NCBI RefSeq assembly: GCF_000331285.1
Contig: NZ_ANFX01000040.1
Location: 1-64,000, forward strand
Direction of reading: 5' to 3'
Length of the DNA: 64,000 nt
Source of the DNA: Porphyrobacter sp. AAP82
GTDB taxonomy: Bacteria; Pseudomonadota; Alphaproteobacteria; Sphingomonadales; Sphingomonadaceae
In this document: positions 17,066 through 29,986 of the stretch, in pieces
Layout: each line of letters starts with the position of its first letter
How positions within the stretch are numbered: position 1 is the stretch's first letter
Translations under genes and position numbers: made by a program
Notes under the pieces: model-generated
Database searches by the model: none
What the model was told of the DNA's origin: nothing
The model's input: the letters and a program-made list of their open reading frames with translations, nothing else

Positions 17066-18628
17066 TCACCCCTCGAACGCCAGCTTCGGCTTCCGCGCCG
17101 CGCCGGTCTCATCGAGCCTGCGCCGCGGTGAGTAGTAGGGCGCCTGCTTCAGCGCCTCGTCGCCTTCGAGCGCACGCTCCACGACGCCGCGGAAGGCGGC
17201 GATGAACTGGTCGATCGCGGCCTTGCTCTCGGTCTCGGTCGGTTCGACCAGCATCGCACCGTGGACCACCAGCGGGAAATAGACCGTCATCGGGTGATAG
17301 CCCTCGTCGATCAGCCCCTTGGCCACATCGAGCGTCGAGAGGCCGTTGGTGAAGTCCTTGTCGCCGAACAGCGCCTCGTGCATGCACGGACCGCTCGCCC
17401 CGAAGGGGGCGTGGAGGATGTCCTCCATGCTGCGCAAGATGTAATTGGCATTGAGCACCGCATCCTCGGCGACCTGCTTCAACCCGTCGGCACCGTGGCT
17501 GAGGATATAGGTCAGCGCGCGGGTGAACATGCCCATCTGGCCGTGGAAGGCGGTCATGCGGCCGAAGGCCTCGGTGTGGCCGAATTCCGCGGCGCTTTCT
17601 TCCTCGACCAGATGCACGACGCCGTTGCCGTCACGCGCCGTGAAAGGCATCGGCCCGAACGGCGCAAGCGCTTCGGACAGCACCACCGGCCCCGAACCCG
17701 GCCCGCCGCCGCCATGCGGGGTGGAAAAGGTCTTGTGGAGGTTGATGTGCATCGCATCGACACCGAGGTCGCCCGGTCGCACCTTGCCGACGATCGCGTT
17801 GAAGTTGGCCCCGTCGCAATAGACGAAGCCGCCCGCCGCGTGGACCGCATCGGCCATCTCGCGGAAGTCGCGCTCGAACAGGCCGCAGGTGTTGGGGTTG
17901 GTGATCATCACCGCCGCGACATCGGGTCCGAGCCGGGCCTTCAGCGCCGCGACATCGACGCGGCCTTCGGGGGTGGCCGGAATGTCCTCGACGCGGAAGC
18001 CGGCGAATGCGGCGGTGGCGGGGTTGGTGCCGTGGGCGCTTTCGGGCACCAGCACCACATCACGCGTATCGCCGCGCGCTTCCAGGGCGGCGCGGATGCA
18101 CAGCATCCCGCACAGCTCGCCATGCGCGCCCGCCTTGGGGCTCATCGCCACGCCGTGCATGCCGGTCAGCGTGATCAGCCAATGCGCGAGCTCATTCATC
18201 ACCTCGAGCGCGCCCTGCACCGTGGAGACCGGCTGGAGCGGGTGGATGTCGGCAAAGCCCGGCAGCCGCGCCATCTTTTCGTTGAGGCGCGGGTTGTGCT
18301 TCATCGTGCAGCTGCCGAGCGGGAAGAAGCCCAAGTCGATCCCGTAGTTCTGGCGGCTCAAACGGGTGTAGTGGCGCACCGTCTCGGGCTCGGTCAGGCC
18401 GACGAGGCCGATCGCTTCGCTGCGGGCAAGGCCGCCGAGGCGGGTGGGTGCTTGCGGGTCGATCCCGGGCAGATCGACCCCGGTCACATCGGCGCGGCCG
18501 ATCTCGAACAGCAGCGGTTCTTCGAGCATCAGCCCGCGGTTGCCGGTGCTGGTGACGGGGCCGCCGAGAAAGCCGCTTTCGGCGATCTGCATCTCGGGCT
18601 TCCAGCCGCTCTTGTTGGGGGCGTTCAT
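17066..18628 (-). CDS. gcvPB: Glycine dehydrogenase (decarboxylating) subunit 2
   Basis: 520 residues forming the C-terminal half of P-protein as a separate subunit, as in many alphaproteobacteria, Firmicutes and archaea. The PLP lysine lies in [17 protein letters not shown]-protein decarboxylates glycine and passes the aminomethyl group to lipoyl-GcvH. The start overlaps the gcvPA stop by 4 bases, which fits a 1:1 alpha2beta2 assembly. It is the last gene of the riboswitch-controlled gcv operon. Confidence 0.96.
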   Translation of the reverse strand: MNAPNKSGWKPEMQIAESGFLGGPVTSTGNRGLMLEEPLLFEIGRADVTGVDLPGIDPQAPTRLGGLARSEAIGLVGLTEPETVRHYTRLSRQNYGIDLGFFPLGSCTMKHNPRLNEKMARLPGFADIHPLQPVSTVQGALEVMNELAHWLITLTGMHGVAMSPKAGAHGELCGMLCIRAALEARGDTRDVVLVPESAHGTNPATAAFAGFRVEDIPATPEGRVDVAALKARLGPDVAAVMITNPNTCGLFERDFREMADAVHAAGGFVYCDGANFNAIVGKVRPGDLGVDAMHINLHKTFSTPHGGGGPGSGPVVLSEALAPFGPMPFTARDGNGVVHLVEEESAAEFGHTEAFGRMTAFHGQMGMFTRALTYILSHGADGLKQVAEDAVLNANYILRSMEDILHAPFGASGPCMHEALFGDKDFTNGLSTLDVAKGLIDEGYHPMTVYFPLVVHGAMLVEPTETESKAAIDQFIAAFRGVVERALEGDEALKQAPYYSPRRRLDETGAARKPKLAFEG

Positions 18629-20001
18629 TGCGCGGTCTCCTTGATGGCGGCTTCAAGCTCTGTGGCGAGCCGTTCGATATCTTCCTCGGTGGTGGTCTCG
18701 GTCACGGCGACGAGCAGCGCGTGTTCGAGGGCCGCGACCCCAGGGTAGAGCCGCCCGAGCGAAACCCCGCCAAGCACGCCGCGGTCGGCGAGGTCACGGA
18801 TGATTTTACGCGCGGGCTTGCCGCCGAGCATCAGGGTGAACTCGTTGAAGAAGCCGTTGTTGAGCACCTCGACGCCGGGCACCTTGGCAAGGCGTTCCGC
18901 GGCAAGGCAGGCGAGGCGGTGGTTCTCGGCCGCAAGCTGGCGCAAGCCCTTCTCGCCCAGCAGCGTCATGTGGACAGTGAAGGCGAGCGCGCAGAGCCCC
19001 GAATTGGTGCAGATGTTGCTCGTCGCCTTCTCGCGGCGGATGTGCTGTTCGCGGGTCGAGAGGGTGAGCACGAAGCCGCGCTTGCCTTCCGCGTCGGTGG
19101 TCTCGCCGCACAGGCGGCCCGGCATCTGGCGCACATGCTTGGGATCGCGCACCGCGAAGAGGCCGAGGTAGGGCCCGCCGAATTGCAGGCCGACGCCCAG
19201 CGATTGCCCCTCGCCCACCACGATGTCCGCGCCCATCTCGCCGGGCGACTTGATCGCGCCCAGCGCCACCGGCTCGGTGTTGACCACCACCAGCAGCGCG
19301 CCCTTGGCGTGGGCGGCCTCGGCGACAGGCGTGAGGTCGGCGATGCGCCCCAGGATGTCGGGATATTGCACCACGACGCAGGCGGTCTCCTCGTCGATCC
19401 GCCCGATCAGGCCGGTCAGTTCGGGGTCGGAGGTGATCGAGGGCAGCGCGTCGGCGATCTCGTCACCGGTGAAGTGCGCTATGGTCTTCACAACTTGCGC
19501 ATAATGCGGGTGGAGCGCGCCCGAGAGCACCGCGCGCTTCCTTTTGGTGACGCGGGTCGCCATCGCGACGGCCTCCCCGCACGCGGTCGAGCCGTCGTAG
19601 AGCGAGGCGTTCGCCACCGCGCAGCCATAGAGCCGCGCGACCTGCGTCTGGAACTCGAACAGCATCTGGAGCGTGCCCTGCGCGATCTCGGGCTGGTAGG
19701 GCGTGTAGGCGGTCAGGAACTCGCCGCGCTGGATGATGGTATCGACGCTCGCCGGCACGTGATGCCGGTATGCGCCCGCGCCGAGGAAGAACGGCGCCTC
19801 GCCCGCCACCAGGTTCTTCGCCGCGAGCTTCTTCATGTGGCGTTCGACCGCCATTTCGCTGGCATGCATGGGAAGCCCGTGGATCGGGCCGTCAAGCCGG
19901 GCGACTTCGGGCACGTCGACGAACAGGTCGTCGATATGCGAAGCGCCGATTTTCGCCAGCATCGCCTGCCGGTCGCTATCGGTGAGGGGAAGGTAGCGCA
20001 T
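18625..20001 (-). CDS. gcvPA: Glycine dehydrogenase (decarboxylating) subunit 1
   Basis: 458 residues, the N-terminal half of P-protein ([43 protein letters not shown]). The ATG at 20001 was chosen as the conserved start; the frame is open further upstream but without homology. It is followed by gcvPB with a 4-base overlap and preceded, 38 bp away, by an unexpected glycosyltransferase-like gene inserted between gcvH and gcvPA. Confidence 0.96.
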   Translation of the reverse strand: MRYLPLTDSDRQAMLAKIGASHIDDLFVDVPEVARLDGPIHGLPMHASEMAVERHMKKLAAKNLVAGEAPFFLGAGAYRHHVPASVDTIIQRGEFLTAYTPYQPEIAQGTLQMLFEFQTQVARLYGCAVANASLYDGSTACGEAVAMATRVTKRKRAVLSGALHPHYAQVVKTIAHFTGDEIADALPSITSDPELTGLIGRIDEETACVVVQYPDILGRIADLTPVAEAAHAKGALLVVVNTEPVALGAIKSPGEMGADIVVGEGQSLGVGLQFGGPYLGLFAVRDPKHVRQMPGRLCGETTDAEGKRGFVLTLSTREQHIRREKATSNICTNSGLCALAFTVHMTLLGEKGLRQLAAENHRLACLAAERLAKVPGVEVLNNGFFNEFTLMLGGKPARKIIRDLADRGVLGGVSLGRLYPGVAALEHALLVAVTETTTEEDIERLATELEAAIKETAQ

Positions 20002-20039
20002 GGGAGAGGGGTTTCCGTGGCTTGGGGTGGGAGGGACAG

Positions 20040-20834
20040 TCAGGCGCCGAGCAGCGCAAGATCGGAAAAGGTCGCGGCAAAGCGCGCGGGGCCGGTGTGC
20101 GAGGTGCGCATCCACGGCGCGAGCCAGATGCGAAATCCCGCGGCGCGCACGCGGTGGCAGAAGGCGTAATCGTCGGACAGCATGTGGCCGGTCCCAGGGT
20201 CGATCAGCGGCTGGAACAGCGCCGAGAGCGTCTCGCCCACCAGCCCGCTTTCGCGGTCCCTCGCATCGGCGGCATAGACCAGCTCGGGATGGCGCGCGGC
20301 CAGCGTCTCGATCACGTCGCGGCGGATCACCATCAGCCCCGTGCCGGTGTGCTTCAGTTCGATCGGCTGGTCGACCGCGAAGCTCGCCCCCGGTTCGAGC
20401 ACTTCGAGCGGGAAGAGGCCCGAGAACCTCTCGAGCGCGGAAGGGTTGTCCTGCCCGAGGCCTTTGGCCGCCGCCGAGGCAACCAGCCGCCAGTTGATCG
20501 CGCGCTTGGGATAGGGCGCGCCGACCACCGCGAGGCGATCATCGCCCGCCATCCGCGCGGCCAGGCCGAGCAGTTCCTCGGGCACGAAGCCGACATCGCC
20601 GTCGATGAACACAAGGTGCGTCGCGTCCGATTTGAGGAAGGCGGCGGCGAGCACGTTGCGCGCGCGGTCGATCACCGGATTGTTGCTGAGCCAGGCGAAG
20701 GCACAGGGCACCCCCGCCCGCTCGGCCGCGCCCGTCAGGCCCACCACGCTGCGCAGATAGTCGCCCTCGGCCCCGCCATAGAGCGGGGTGGCGACCAGCA
20801 GGCGCAGCGGCGCGGAGGGCGGGCTTTGGCTCAC
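20040..20834 (-). CDS. Glycosyltransferase family 2-like protein inside the gcv operon
   Basis: 264 residues with a GT-A-like Rossmann fold: [12 protein letters not shown] at the start, then [16 protein letters not shown] containing the DGD metal/nucleotide motif, and later [13 protein letters not shown] and [18 protein letters not shown], where GT2 enzymes place their acceptor base. No membrane helix is seen, so it is probably cytoplasmic. The start overlaps gcvH by 4 bases, so it is translated with the glycine-cleavage proteins and should be under the glycine riboswitch. Its substrate is unknown and there is no obvious link to glycine. Confidence 0.75.
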   Translation of the reverse strand: MSQSPPSAPLRLLVATPLYGGAEGDYLRSVVGLTGAAERAGVPCAFAWLSNNPVIDRARNVLAAAFLKSDATHLVFIDGDVGFVPEELLGLAARMAGDDRLAVVGAPYPKRAINWRLVASAAAKGLGQDNPSALERFSGLFPLEVLEPGASFAVDQPIELKHTGTGLMVIRRDVIETLAARHPELVYAADARDRESGLVGETLSALFQPLIDPGTGHMLSDDYAFCHRVRAAGFRIWLAPWMRTSHTGPARFAATFSDLALLGA

Positions 20835-21202
20835 AGGTCCTCGACGAAGGCCTTGTACGCGTCCTCGTCCATGAGCTTGTCGAGCTCGGCGGGCGCGGCG
20901 ATGGTCATCCTGAAGAACCAGCCGGCATCCTCGGGCGAGGAGTTGACGAGCGAGGGGTCCTCTTCGAGCGCAGCGTTGGTCTCGGTGACTTCGCCGGTGA
21001 TCGGGGCGTAGACATCGGAGGCGGCCTTGACGCTTTCGACCACGGCCGCGTCCTTGCCTTGCTCGATCATCGCGCCGACTTCGGGCAGTTCGACGAACAC
21101 GATGTCGCCCAGCTGGCCCTGCGCATATTCGGTGATGCCGACGGTCGCGACGTCATCCTCGACATCGATCCATTCGTGTTCGTCAGTGTAGTAACGCGGC
21201 AT
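20831..21202 (-). CDS. gcvH: Glycine cleavage system H protein
   Basis: 123 residues with the lipoyl-lysine K59 in VESVKAASD and the usual N-terminus YTDEHEWI. The protein carries the aminomethyl intermediate on its lipoyl arm between P-, T- and L-proteins. It is 3 bp after gcvT and overlaps the next gene by 4 bases. L-protein (lpd) is not in the window. Confidence 0.97.
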   Translation of the reverse strand: MPRYYTDEHEWIDVEDDVATVGITEYAQGQLGDIVFVELPEVGAMIEQGKDAAVVESVKAASDVYAPITGEVTETNAALEEDPSLVNSSPEDAGWFFRMTIAAPAELDKLMDEDAYKAFVEDL

Positions 21203-21205
21203 GGC

Positions 21206-22345
21206 TTAGCTCCCTCGGTGGTAGCGGTGGGGGACGAAAGGTGTGGGGCTGACGGTGGCGGCGAGGCGCTTGCCCCTGACCTCCACCTCGATTTGCGTGC
21301 CGATGGCGGCGTGGTCGCTGGAGACATAGGCCATCGCGATGGGCGCGCCGAGCGTGGGCGAGAAGCCGCCGGAGGTGACGGTGCCGATCTTCTCGGAACC
21401 GGCGAAGACTTCGGCACCCTCGCGGGCAGGCAGGCGGCCTTCGAGCTTGAGGCCGACCCACTTGCGGGCCGTGCCCTCGGCGATCTCGCGGTTGATCCGC
21501 TCGGCGCCCGGGTAGCCGCCTTCCGTGCGGCGGCGCTTGTTGATGCCGAAGGTGAGGCCGGCTTCGATCGGGCTGGTCTCGGGCGAAATGTCATGGCCGT
21601 AGAGCGGCAGGCCGGCTTCGAGCCGCAGCGAATCGCGCGCGCCGAGGCCGATGGGCTTCACTTCCGGTTCGGCGCAAAGCAGGTCGGCCACTTCGGCGGC
21701 GGCTTCGGCAGGGAGCGAGATCTCGAACCCGTCCTCGCCGGTGTAGCCTGCCCGCGCGATGGTCACATCATGGCCCGCCAGCTTGAACTGCCCGAACTTC
21801 ATGAAGGTCAGCGCGGACAGCGGGTATTCGCCGGTTGCATGGCGGGCGAGCGCGTCGGCGGCCTTGGGGCCCTGAAGCGCGAGCAGCGCGCGCTCGTCGA
21901 GGTAGTTCATGGTGATGTCGTCGGGCAGGGCTTCCCGCAGCGTGCCCATGTCGTCCCACTTGGTCGCGCCGTTGACCACCAGATAGAGCGCCTCGGGCCA
22001 GCGCGAGACCATCAGGTCATCGAGCACCCCGCCGTTCTCGTCAAGGAGCAGCGAATAGCGCTGCTGGCCGAGCTTGAGGGTCGCAAGGTCGATCGGCAGC
22101 ACCGCTTCGACCGCCGCGTCGAGATCGGGGCCGGACAGGACCAACTGCCCCATGTGCGACACGTCGAACAGGCCCGCATTCTCGCGGGTCCAGTTGTGTT
22201 CGGCGACGATCCCTTCGTACTGGATTGGCATCTCGTAGCCCGCGAAGGGCACCATCCGCGCACCCCGCGCGCGGTGCCACGCATCGAGCGGCAGCGGCTC
22301 CAGCGCGATCTCTTCGAGATGGTCTTCGGTATCGTGGTCGCTCAC
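21206..22345 (-). CDS. gcvT: Aminomethyltransferase (glycine cleavage T protein)
   Basis: 379 residues of the GcvT family: MVPFAGYEMPIQYEGIVAEH near the N-terminus, SHMGQL, GYTGEDGFEISLP with the folate-site region, and GARDSLRLEAGLPLYGHD. It moves the aminomethyl carbon from GcvH to tetrahydrofolate with release of ammonia. It is the first gene behind the tandem glycine riboswitch, whose 3' end lies 57 bp upstream of the ATG. Confidence 0.96.
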   Translation of the reverse strand: MSDHDTEDHLEEIALEPLPLDAWHRARGARMVPFAGYEMPIQYEGIVAEHNWTRENAGLFDVSHMGQLVLSGPDLDAAVEAVLPIDLATLKLGQQRYSLLLDENGGVLDDLMVSRWPEALYLVVNGATKWDDMGTLREALPDDITMNYLDERALLALQGPKAADALARHATGEYPLSALTFMKFGQFKLAGHDVTIARAGYTGEDGFEISLPAEAAAEVADLLCAEPEVKPIGLGARDSLRLEAGLPLYGHDISPETSPIEAGLTFGINKRRRTEGGYPGAERINREIAEGTARKWVGLKLEGRLPAREGAEVFAGSEKIGTVTSGGFSPTLGAPIAMAYVSSDHAAIGTQIEVEVRGKRLAATVSPTPFVPHRYHRGS

Positions 22346-22402
22346 TTGAGGATTCCCCGGCAGGATACGGCAGTCCGGCAGCGCAAGCGCGCCGCCACGT
22401 AA

Positions 22403-22612
22403 CTGCCCCCTCTGTCGGGTGACCTGAGAGCTTCGGCGGGCCGCGCGAGCGCAGCCAGCCTCCCCTTCGGTGGCCCCTGCCTTGCGGCGGGAGCGCTTTC
22501 CAGAGTGTCACGCAGCCGAGCGGTCCGGTGGCCTGAGAGTTTCCGGGGCGGTTGCTCCTTCGGCGCCTCTGCCCTTCGAGAAGGGCATCGGGCTCTCCCG
22601 CTCGCCTGCCCG
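22403..22612 (-). ncRNA. Tandem glycine riboswitch controlling gcvT-gcvH-gcvPA-gcvPB
   Basis: Reading the minus strand, aptamer 1 (about 22612-22521) has GGGAGAGCCC, GGCGCCGAAGGAGCAACC and GAAACTCTCAGGCCACCGG. Aptamer 2 (about 22502-22403) has GGAAAGCGC, CCACCGAAGGGG and GAAGCTCTCAGGTCACCCG. The CUCUCAGG ... CCGAAGG pairs are the hallmark of the glycine class, and the two aptamers with a short linker form the classic cooperative tandem. Glycine binding should turn the operon on. The 57 bp between aptamer 2 and the ATG must hold the expression platform. Confidence 0.93.
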
Positions 22613-22751
22613 CGCCAGAATCGCTCCTGAGCGCGGAAGACCCCGCAGCGATGGGCGAAATGCTGCACCGCGTCAATCGGCGAGGCGCGCCTTTGCGGTG
22701 TGGAAAACGCATTTGCGCCGACATGCGCGGCTGAATAGACACGCAGGCACG

Positions 22752-23954
22752 ATGAACACCACCGAAGTCTATCTGATCGCGCTGACGATCATCTTCGCCG
22801 CCCCGTGGCTCGTGTGGCGCGTGCTCGACACCGAACACTGGATGCCGCTGGCGGTCGTCCAGATCGTCGGCGGCATTCTGCTCGGCCCGGGCGTGCTCGG
22901 CGCGGTCTCTCCCGACTACTACGCCTTCGTCTTCAAGCCCGAGGTGATCGGCGCCCTCAATGGCGTCGCGTGGTGGGCCGTCATGCTGTTCGTGTGGGTC
23001 GCAGGGCTCGAGCTCGACCTCAATCTGGCCTGGGAGCGCCGCGCCGAGAGCGGGGTGACCGCAGCCTGCGCATTGCTCTTCCCGATGGCGCTGGGCTCGA
23101 TCGCGGCGACGATCCTGCTGGCGAGCGGGCCGGGCTGGATGGGCCCCAAGGGATCGACCTGGCAGATCGTGGTCGGCATCGGCATGGCCTGCGCGGTCAC
23201 CGCCCTCCCCATCCTCGCGCTGCTGATGGAGAAGCTCGGCATCCTGCGCGAACCGCTCGGCCAGCGCATCCTGCGCTATGCCAGCCTTGACGATGTCGCG
23301 ATCTGGGGCGTGCTGGCGCTGATCCTGCTCGACTTCGATCGCATCGAGCGGCAGGGCATCTTCCTCGCCGGCTTCGCGCTTGCCGCCTTCGGGATCCGCA
23401 AGCTGATGGTCCGCCTCAAGGAGGACGACCGCTGGTATGTCGGCCTGATCTGGCTGGCCATCGCCGGCTTCGGGGCGGACTGGTCGGGCCTGCACTACAT
23501 GGTCGGCGCCTTCCTTGCCGGCGTGGTGCTCGATGCCGGGTGGTTCGGCCACGCGGCGATGGACCGCTTCCGCAACACCGTGCTGCTCACCATCATGCCG
23601 GTGTTCTTCCTTTCGACCGGCCTCAGGACCCAGTGGGACGTCGGCGGGCTCGCCGTGTTCGGTGCCGCCGCGTTGCTGCTCGCGGCTTCGGTCAGCGGCA
23701 AGCTGCTCGGCATCCGCATCGCCGGCAAGCTGCTCGGCTGGCGACCGGGCGAGGCGAGCATCATCGGCTGGCTGCTCCAGACCAAGGCGCTGATCGAGAT
23801 CATCTTCGCCAACGTCCTGCTCGACAAGGGCATCATCTCAAACGCGGCCTTCACCGCGCTCTTGCTGATGGCCGTCACCAGCACGATGCTGACCGTGCCG
23901 ATGGTGGCCCCGCGGCTGCGCAAGGTCGGCGAGGCGCTGAAGGCGCAGGCCTGA
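22752..23954 (+). CDS. Cation:proton antiporter (CPA2/KefB-like)
   Basis: 400 residues with about 12 transmembrane helices and no C-terminal TrkA/RCK domain. Conserved segments of the Na+/H+ exchanger family can be seen: GGILLGPGVLG in an early helix, YASLDDVAIWGVLALIL with the DD-type ion-binding acids in a central helix, and FFLSTGLRTQ. It probably exchanges Na+ or K+ for H+ in the inner membrane. It is divergent from the gcv riboswitch; the 139 bp between them (22613-22751) must hold both promoters. Confidence 0.85.
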   Translation: MNTTEVYLIALTIIFAAPWLVWRVLDTEHWMPLAVVQIVGGILLGPGVLGAVSPDYYAFVFKPEVIGALNGVAWWAVMLFVWVAGLELDLNLAWERRAESGVTAACALLFPMALGSIAATILLASGPGWMGPKGSTWQIVVGIGMACAVTALPILALLMEKLGILREPLGQRILRYASLDDVAIWGVLALILLDFDRIERQGIFLAGFALAAFGIRKLMVRLKEDDRWYVGLIWLAIAGFGADWSGLHYMVGAFLAGVVLDAGWFGHAAMDRFRNTVLLTIMPVFFLSTGLRTQWDVGGLAVFGAAALLLAASVSGKLLGIRIAGKLLGWRPGEASIIGWLLQTKALIEIIFANVLLDKGIISNAAFTALLLMAVTSTMLTVPMVAPRLRKVGEALKAQA

Positions 23955-24132
23955 GCGCGTCTCCATCGGGCGCCTGCGCGCCTGTAGGAGACACATGAGA
24001 CACTGTCCTGGGACGGATTTCCTCCGCCCCCGCACCGGCCATCCGGGCTGCGAAAAAGAGGCGGGCGAGCGGGGTCATGGGCGCGATCCTGCGCCCTTGG
24101 CGGCGAGTAGGAAAGCCCCCTCCCGCGCCGCC

Positions 24133-25359
24133 TTACTTCCCCGCCAATTCCAACGCCCGCGCCATCAGCGCCTGTTCGCGCGGCGTGAAGCCGCCGGTGT
24201 CCTCGCCGCCCGCCGGGGGCGGGACCTGGGTGGTGAAATAGACAAAGCCGCTGTCGCCCTTGGGATCGAGCCACAGGCCCGATTGGAGACCGTATGCCTC
24301 GCCCGAATGGCCGATGCGCGGGATGCCGTCCCCCAGCAGCCGGTCGCCCTCGCATGCGAGCAAGGGGTGCTCGATCAGCTGGAAATGCAGGCCATAGGTG
24401 CAGAAAAAGGCGGTCTGGGCGGTCGGCTGCATCGCCCAGCCCATACGCTGCACCGTCTCGGGGCGCAGGAACGGCCCGTCGTCATCCAGCCGGTAGAGCG
24501 CCTGCCCGATCTTCGCCAGGTCCATCATTCCGATCCTGACGCCCCCCTGCGGCGAGAAGATCGAGGCATTGGTGCCGGGCACGTAATTGTCGAGATCGCA
24601 CGCGTGCTCCTCGGCCACCGGGATCGTGCAATGCGGCGGCAGGTCGCCCGCACCGTCCTTCGCCACCTCGCCGGTATGCCGGTAAAGCGTCACCGCGCGG
24701 GCCGTCATGTCCGGGCCGCAACCGATCCAGTTGAGGCAGGCCTGCACGCCCAAAGGCTTGAACACCAGCCGTTCGGCAAGCCGGTCGAACCGCTCGCCGC
24801 TCGCCGCTTCGAGCACGGTCGCCACCAGCGGCGCGCCGAGGTTGGAATAGCGGAACGCCTGTGGATCGGGCCCGCGCAGGGGATCGTTGCGCCCGCCCGG
24901 CCGCACGCCTTCGCGCCACGATGCGGGATCGGCGAATTTCGCCTCAAGGCTCTCGCCCAGCGGGATGATGTACTCCGCCGAAGCCGAAAGCCCGGCGCGG
25001 TGCGACATCAGCTGCGCGAGCGTCACCGGGGTGTCGGGATAGAAGGGCGAGCGCAGCTGCCACCCGAGATAGTCCGAGACATCGCGGCCCAAATCGACCT
25101 TGCCCTCGTCCACCAGCCTGAGCGCGGCGAGCGCCATGACGAGCTTGGAGATGCTCGCGATCCGCACCGGATCATTGGCTTCGAGCTTGCGGCCGGTTTG
25201 CATGTCCGCCAGCCCTTCGACGATCAGCGGGCGGATGCTCTCGCGGTCGAAGGCGACCACCACCGCCGCGGGCGGCGGGGGCGCGGTGACCTCGGCAGCC
25301 GCGGGGGCGGCGATGAACGCGAGGGCAGCGAGAAGGCGGCGGAACATGCCGCGCATCAT
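24133..25359 (-). CDS. Exported serine hydrolase of the beta-lactamase/class C family
   Basis: 408 residues with a signal peptide (FRRLLAALAFIAAPAAAEV). The three penicillin-recognising motifs are present in order: SxxK as SISK near residue 70, YxN as YSN near 170, and HSG in place of KTG near 350. This is the pattern of esterase/peptidase members (EstB, D-Ala-D-Ala carboxypeptidase-like) rather than true antibiotic-hydrolysing AmpC. The ~180 bp to the antiporter stop contains no gene that I can support. Confidence 0.85.
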   Translation of the reverse strand: MMRGMFRRLLAALAFIAAPAAAEVTAPPPPAAVVVAFDRESIRPLIVEGLADMQTGRKLEANDPVRIASISKLVMALAALRLVDEGKVDLGRDVSDYLGWQLRSPFYPDTPVTLAQLMSHRAGLSASAEYIIPLGESLEAKFADPASWREGVRPGGRNDPLRGPDPQAFRYSNLGAPLVATVLEAASGERFDRLAERLVFKPLGVQACLNWIGCGPDMTARAVTLYRHTGEVAKDGAGDLPPHCTIPVAEEHACDLDNYVPGTNASIFSPQGGVRIGMMDLAKIGQALYRLDDDGPFLRPETVQRMGWAMQPTAQTAFFCTYGLHFQLIEHPLLACEGDRLLGDGIPRIGHSGEAYGLQSGLWLDPKGDSGFVYFTTQVPPPAGGEDTGGFTPREQALMARALELAGK

Positions 25360-25378
25360 CGCCGCGCCGCGCCTCGCG

Positions 25379-27994
<2,616 letters not shown>

Positions 27995-28016
27995 GTGGGT
28001 TCTCTCGGGAGGGTCA

Positions 28017-29060
28017 TCAGGCGGCGATAAAGGCCTCGAGGCCCGCCAGCTTCATCGCCGGTTCGGGCGCGGGCACCGTGCGCGGCGCGCTGTTCGCCAC
28101 CGCCTTGGCAATCGCGGCGATGTGGGCGGGCGAGGAGCCGCAGCACCCGCCGAGGATGTTGACCTGGCCGTGATCGGCCCAGTCCCTGACCAGCCCGGCG
28201 GTGGTGTCCGGCAGCTCGTCATATTCGCCCAGCTCGTTGGGGAGCCCTGCATTGGGATAGATCATCAGCAGCGTGTCGGCGATCTGCGAGAGCACCTTGA
28301 CATGCGGGCGCAGCTGCTCGGCGCCGAAGCTGCAATTCAAACCGATGGTGACGGGCTTGGCGTGCCGCACCGCATACCAGAACGCCTCGACCGTATGCCC
28401 GGAGAGATTGCGGCCCGACAGGTCGGTCAGCGTCATCGAGATCATCACCGGCACCGCGCGGCCCAGCTCGCGCTCGAGCTGCTTGACCGCCATGATCCCG
28501 GCCTTCGCGTTCAAGGTATCGAACACGGTCTCGATCAGGATGAAGTCCACGCCCCCTTCCACCAGCGCGCGCGCCTGTTCGAGATAGACGTCGACCAGAA
28601 AGTCGAAGGTGATCTCGCGGTAGCCCGGGTCCTCGACATCGGGGCTCAGGGACAGGGTCTTGTTGGTCGGCCCGATCGCCCCGGCAACGAAGCGCGGGCG
28701 GCCATCCTTCGCCGCATATTCATCCGCCAGCGCGCGGGCGAGCCTGCCGCTGGCCACATTGATCTCGCGCACCAGATCTTCGGCGGCGTAATCGGCCTGG
28801 CTGATGCGGTTGGCCGAGAAGGTGTTGGTGCTCACCACATCGGACCCCGCCTCGAAATAGGCGCGGGTGATGTCGCTCAGCACATCGGGACGCGTCAGGG
28901 CGAGGATGTCGTTATTGCCCTTCTGGTCGGCAGGAAGGCCGAGGGTGCCCGCATAGTCTTCCTCGGTCAGCTTGCGCAGCTGGATCTGCGTTCCGAAAGC
29001 GCCGTCGAAGATCAGCACGCGGTCCTGCGCGGCGGCGAGGAGCTGTTCGCGCTTGCTCAT
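28017..29060 (-). CDS. Homocysteine S-methyltransferase part of methionine synthase (MetH N-terminal polypeptide)
   Basis: 347 residues, equal to the homocysteine-binding TIM barrel of Met[14 protein letters not shown] at the N-terminus, and zinc cysteines in [10 protein letters not shown] and [10 protein letters not shown]. The ATG at 29060 overlaps the metF stop by 4 bases. It must work together with the downstream cobalamin polypeptide to make a full methionine synthase. Confidence 0.93.
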   Translation of the reverse strand: MSKREQLLAAAQDRVLIFDGAFGTQIQLRKLTEEDYAGTLGLPADQKGNNDILALTRPDVLSDITRAYFEAGSDVVSTNTFSANRISQADYAAEDLVREINVASGRLARALADEYAAKDGRPRFVAGAIGPTNKTLSLSPDVEDPGYREITFDFLVDVYLEQARALVEGGVDFILIETVFDTLNAKAGIMAVKQLERELGRAVPVMISMTLTDLSGRNLSGHTVEAFWYAVRHAKPVTIGLNCSFGAEQLRPHVKVLSQIADTLLMIYPNAGLPNELGEYDELPDTTAGLVRDWADHGQVNILGGCCGSSPAHIAAIAKAVANSAPRTVPAPEPAMKLAGLEAFIAA

Positions 29061-29986
29061 GCATTGTCTCCGACGGGGCGCTTTCCAAGCATGTGGCAGA
29101 TCGCATAGGCGAGCTCGGGGCGATTGAGGGTGTAGAAGTGGAAATCCCGCACCCCGCCCGCATAGAGGCGGCGGCACAGTTCGGCCGCGACCGTGGCGGC
29201 AACCAGCTGGCGCGCGGCGGGCTTTTCGTCGAGGCCTTCGAACAGGCCGTCCATCCACGCCGGGATCGCCGCCCCGCAGGCGCCGGCGAACTTCCTCGCC
29301 TGCGCGACATTGGTGACGGGGAGGATGCCCGGCAGGATCGGCGCGTCGATCCCGGCAGCGCAGCAGGCGTCGCGGAAGCGGAAGAAGGTTTCGGGCGAGA
29401 AGAAGAACTGGCTGATCGCGCGGGTCGCGCCGGCGTCAAGCTTGCGCTTCAGATTGTCGATATCGTCCTGCGGCGAATGCGCGTCGGGGTGCGTCTCGGG
29501 ATATGCGGCAACGCTGATCTCGAACGGGGCGATCGCCTTGAGGCCCGCGACAAGATCGGCCGCGCCGGTAAAGCCTTCGGGGTGCGGAGTGAACGGCGCG
29601 CCGGGTTCGCCCGCATCGCCGCGCAGCGCCACGATATGCCGCACGCCCGCTTCCCAGTATTGTTCGGCAACCTCGCGGATTTCGGCCTTGCTCGCCGCGA
29701 CGCAGGTGAGATGCGCGGCCGCCGGCAGCTTCGCTTCGCCGATGATCCGTGCTACCGTGGCATGGGTGCGCTCGCGCGTCGATCCGCCCGCTCCATAGGT
29801 GACCGACACGAAGCTCGGCCCCAAGGGCTTCAGCTGCGTCACCGCATCCCACAGCTGCTCTTCCATCTTCTCGCTCTTGGGCGGGAAGAATTCGAAGCTG
29901 ACCGCGACATCGCCCGGCAGGCCGGAAAACAGCGGCGTATCGGTGGCGGTGCGGTATTCGTGGAGCTGGCTGAGGGTCGGGGTCAT
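29057..29986 (-). CDS. metF: 5,10-methylenetetrahydrofolate reductase
   Basis: 309 residues of the MTHFR barrel: VSFEFFPPKSEKMEEQLW, SVTYGAGGSTRERTHATV, HIVALRGD and ISQFFFSPETFFRFRD are the family's flavin- and folate-site segments. It makes the methyl-tetrahydrofolate that the two MetH polypeptides use. Both ends overlap neighbours by 4 bases, so translation is coupled with the regulator upstream and metH downstream. Confidence 0.96.
   Translation of the reverse strand: MTPTLSQLHEYRTATDTPLFSGLPGDVAVSFEFFPPKSEKMEEQLWDAVTQLKPLGPSFVSVTYGAGGSTRERTHATVARIIGEAKLPAAAHLTCVAASKAEIREVAEQYWEAGVRHIVALRGDAGEPGAPFTPHPEGFTGAADLVAGLKAIAPFEISVAAYPETHPDAHSPQDDIDNLKRKLDAGATRAISQFFFSPETFFRFRDACCAAGIDAPILPGILPVTNVAQARKFAGACGAAIPAWMDGLFEGLDEKPAARQLVAATVAAELCRRLYAGGVRDFHFYTLNRPELAYAICHMLGKRPVGDNA

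Noticed and set aside
22346..22402. Intrinsic terminator as riboswitch expression platform
   Set aside because: I looked for a stem followed by a T-run on the minus strand and saw none; the mechanism is left open.
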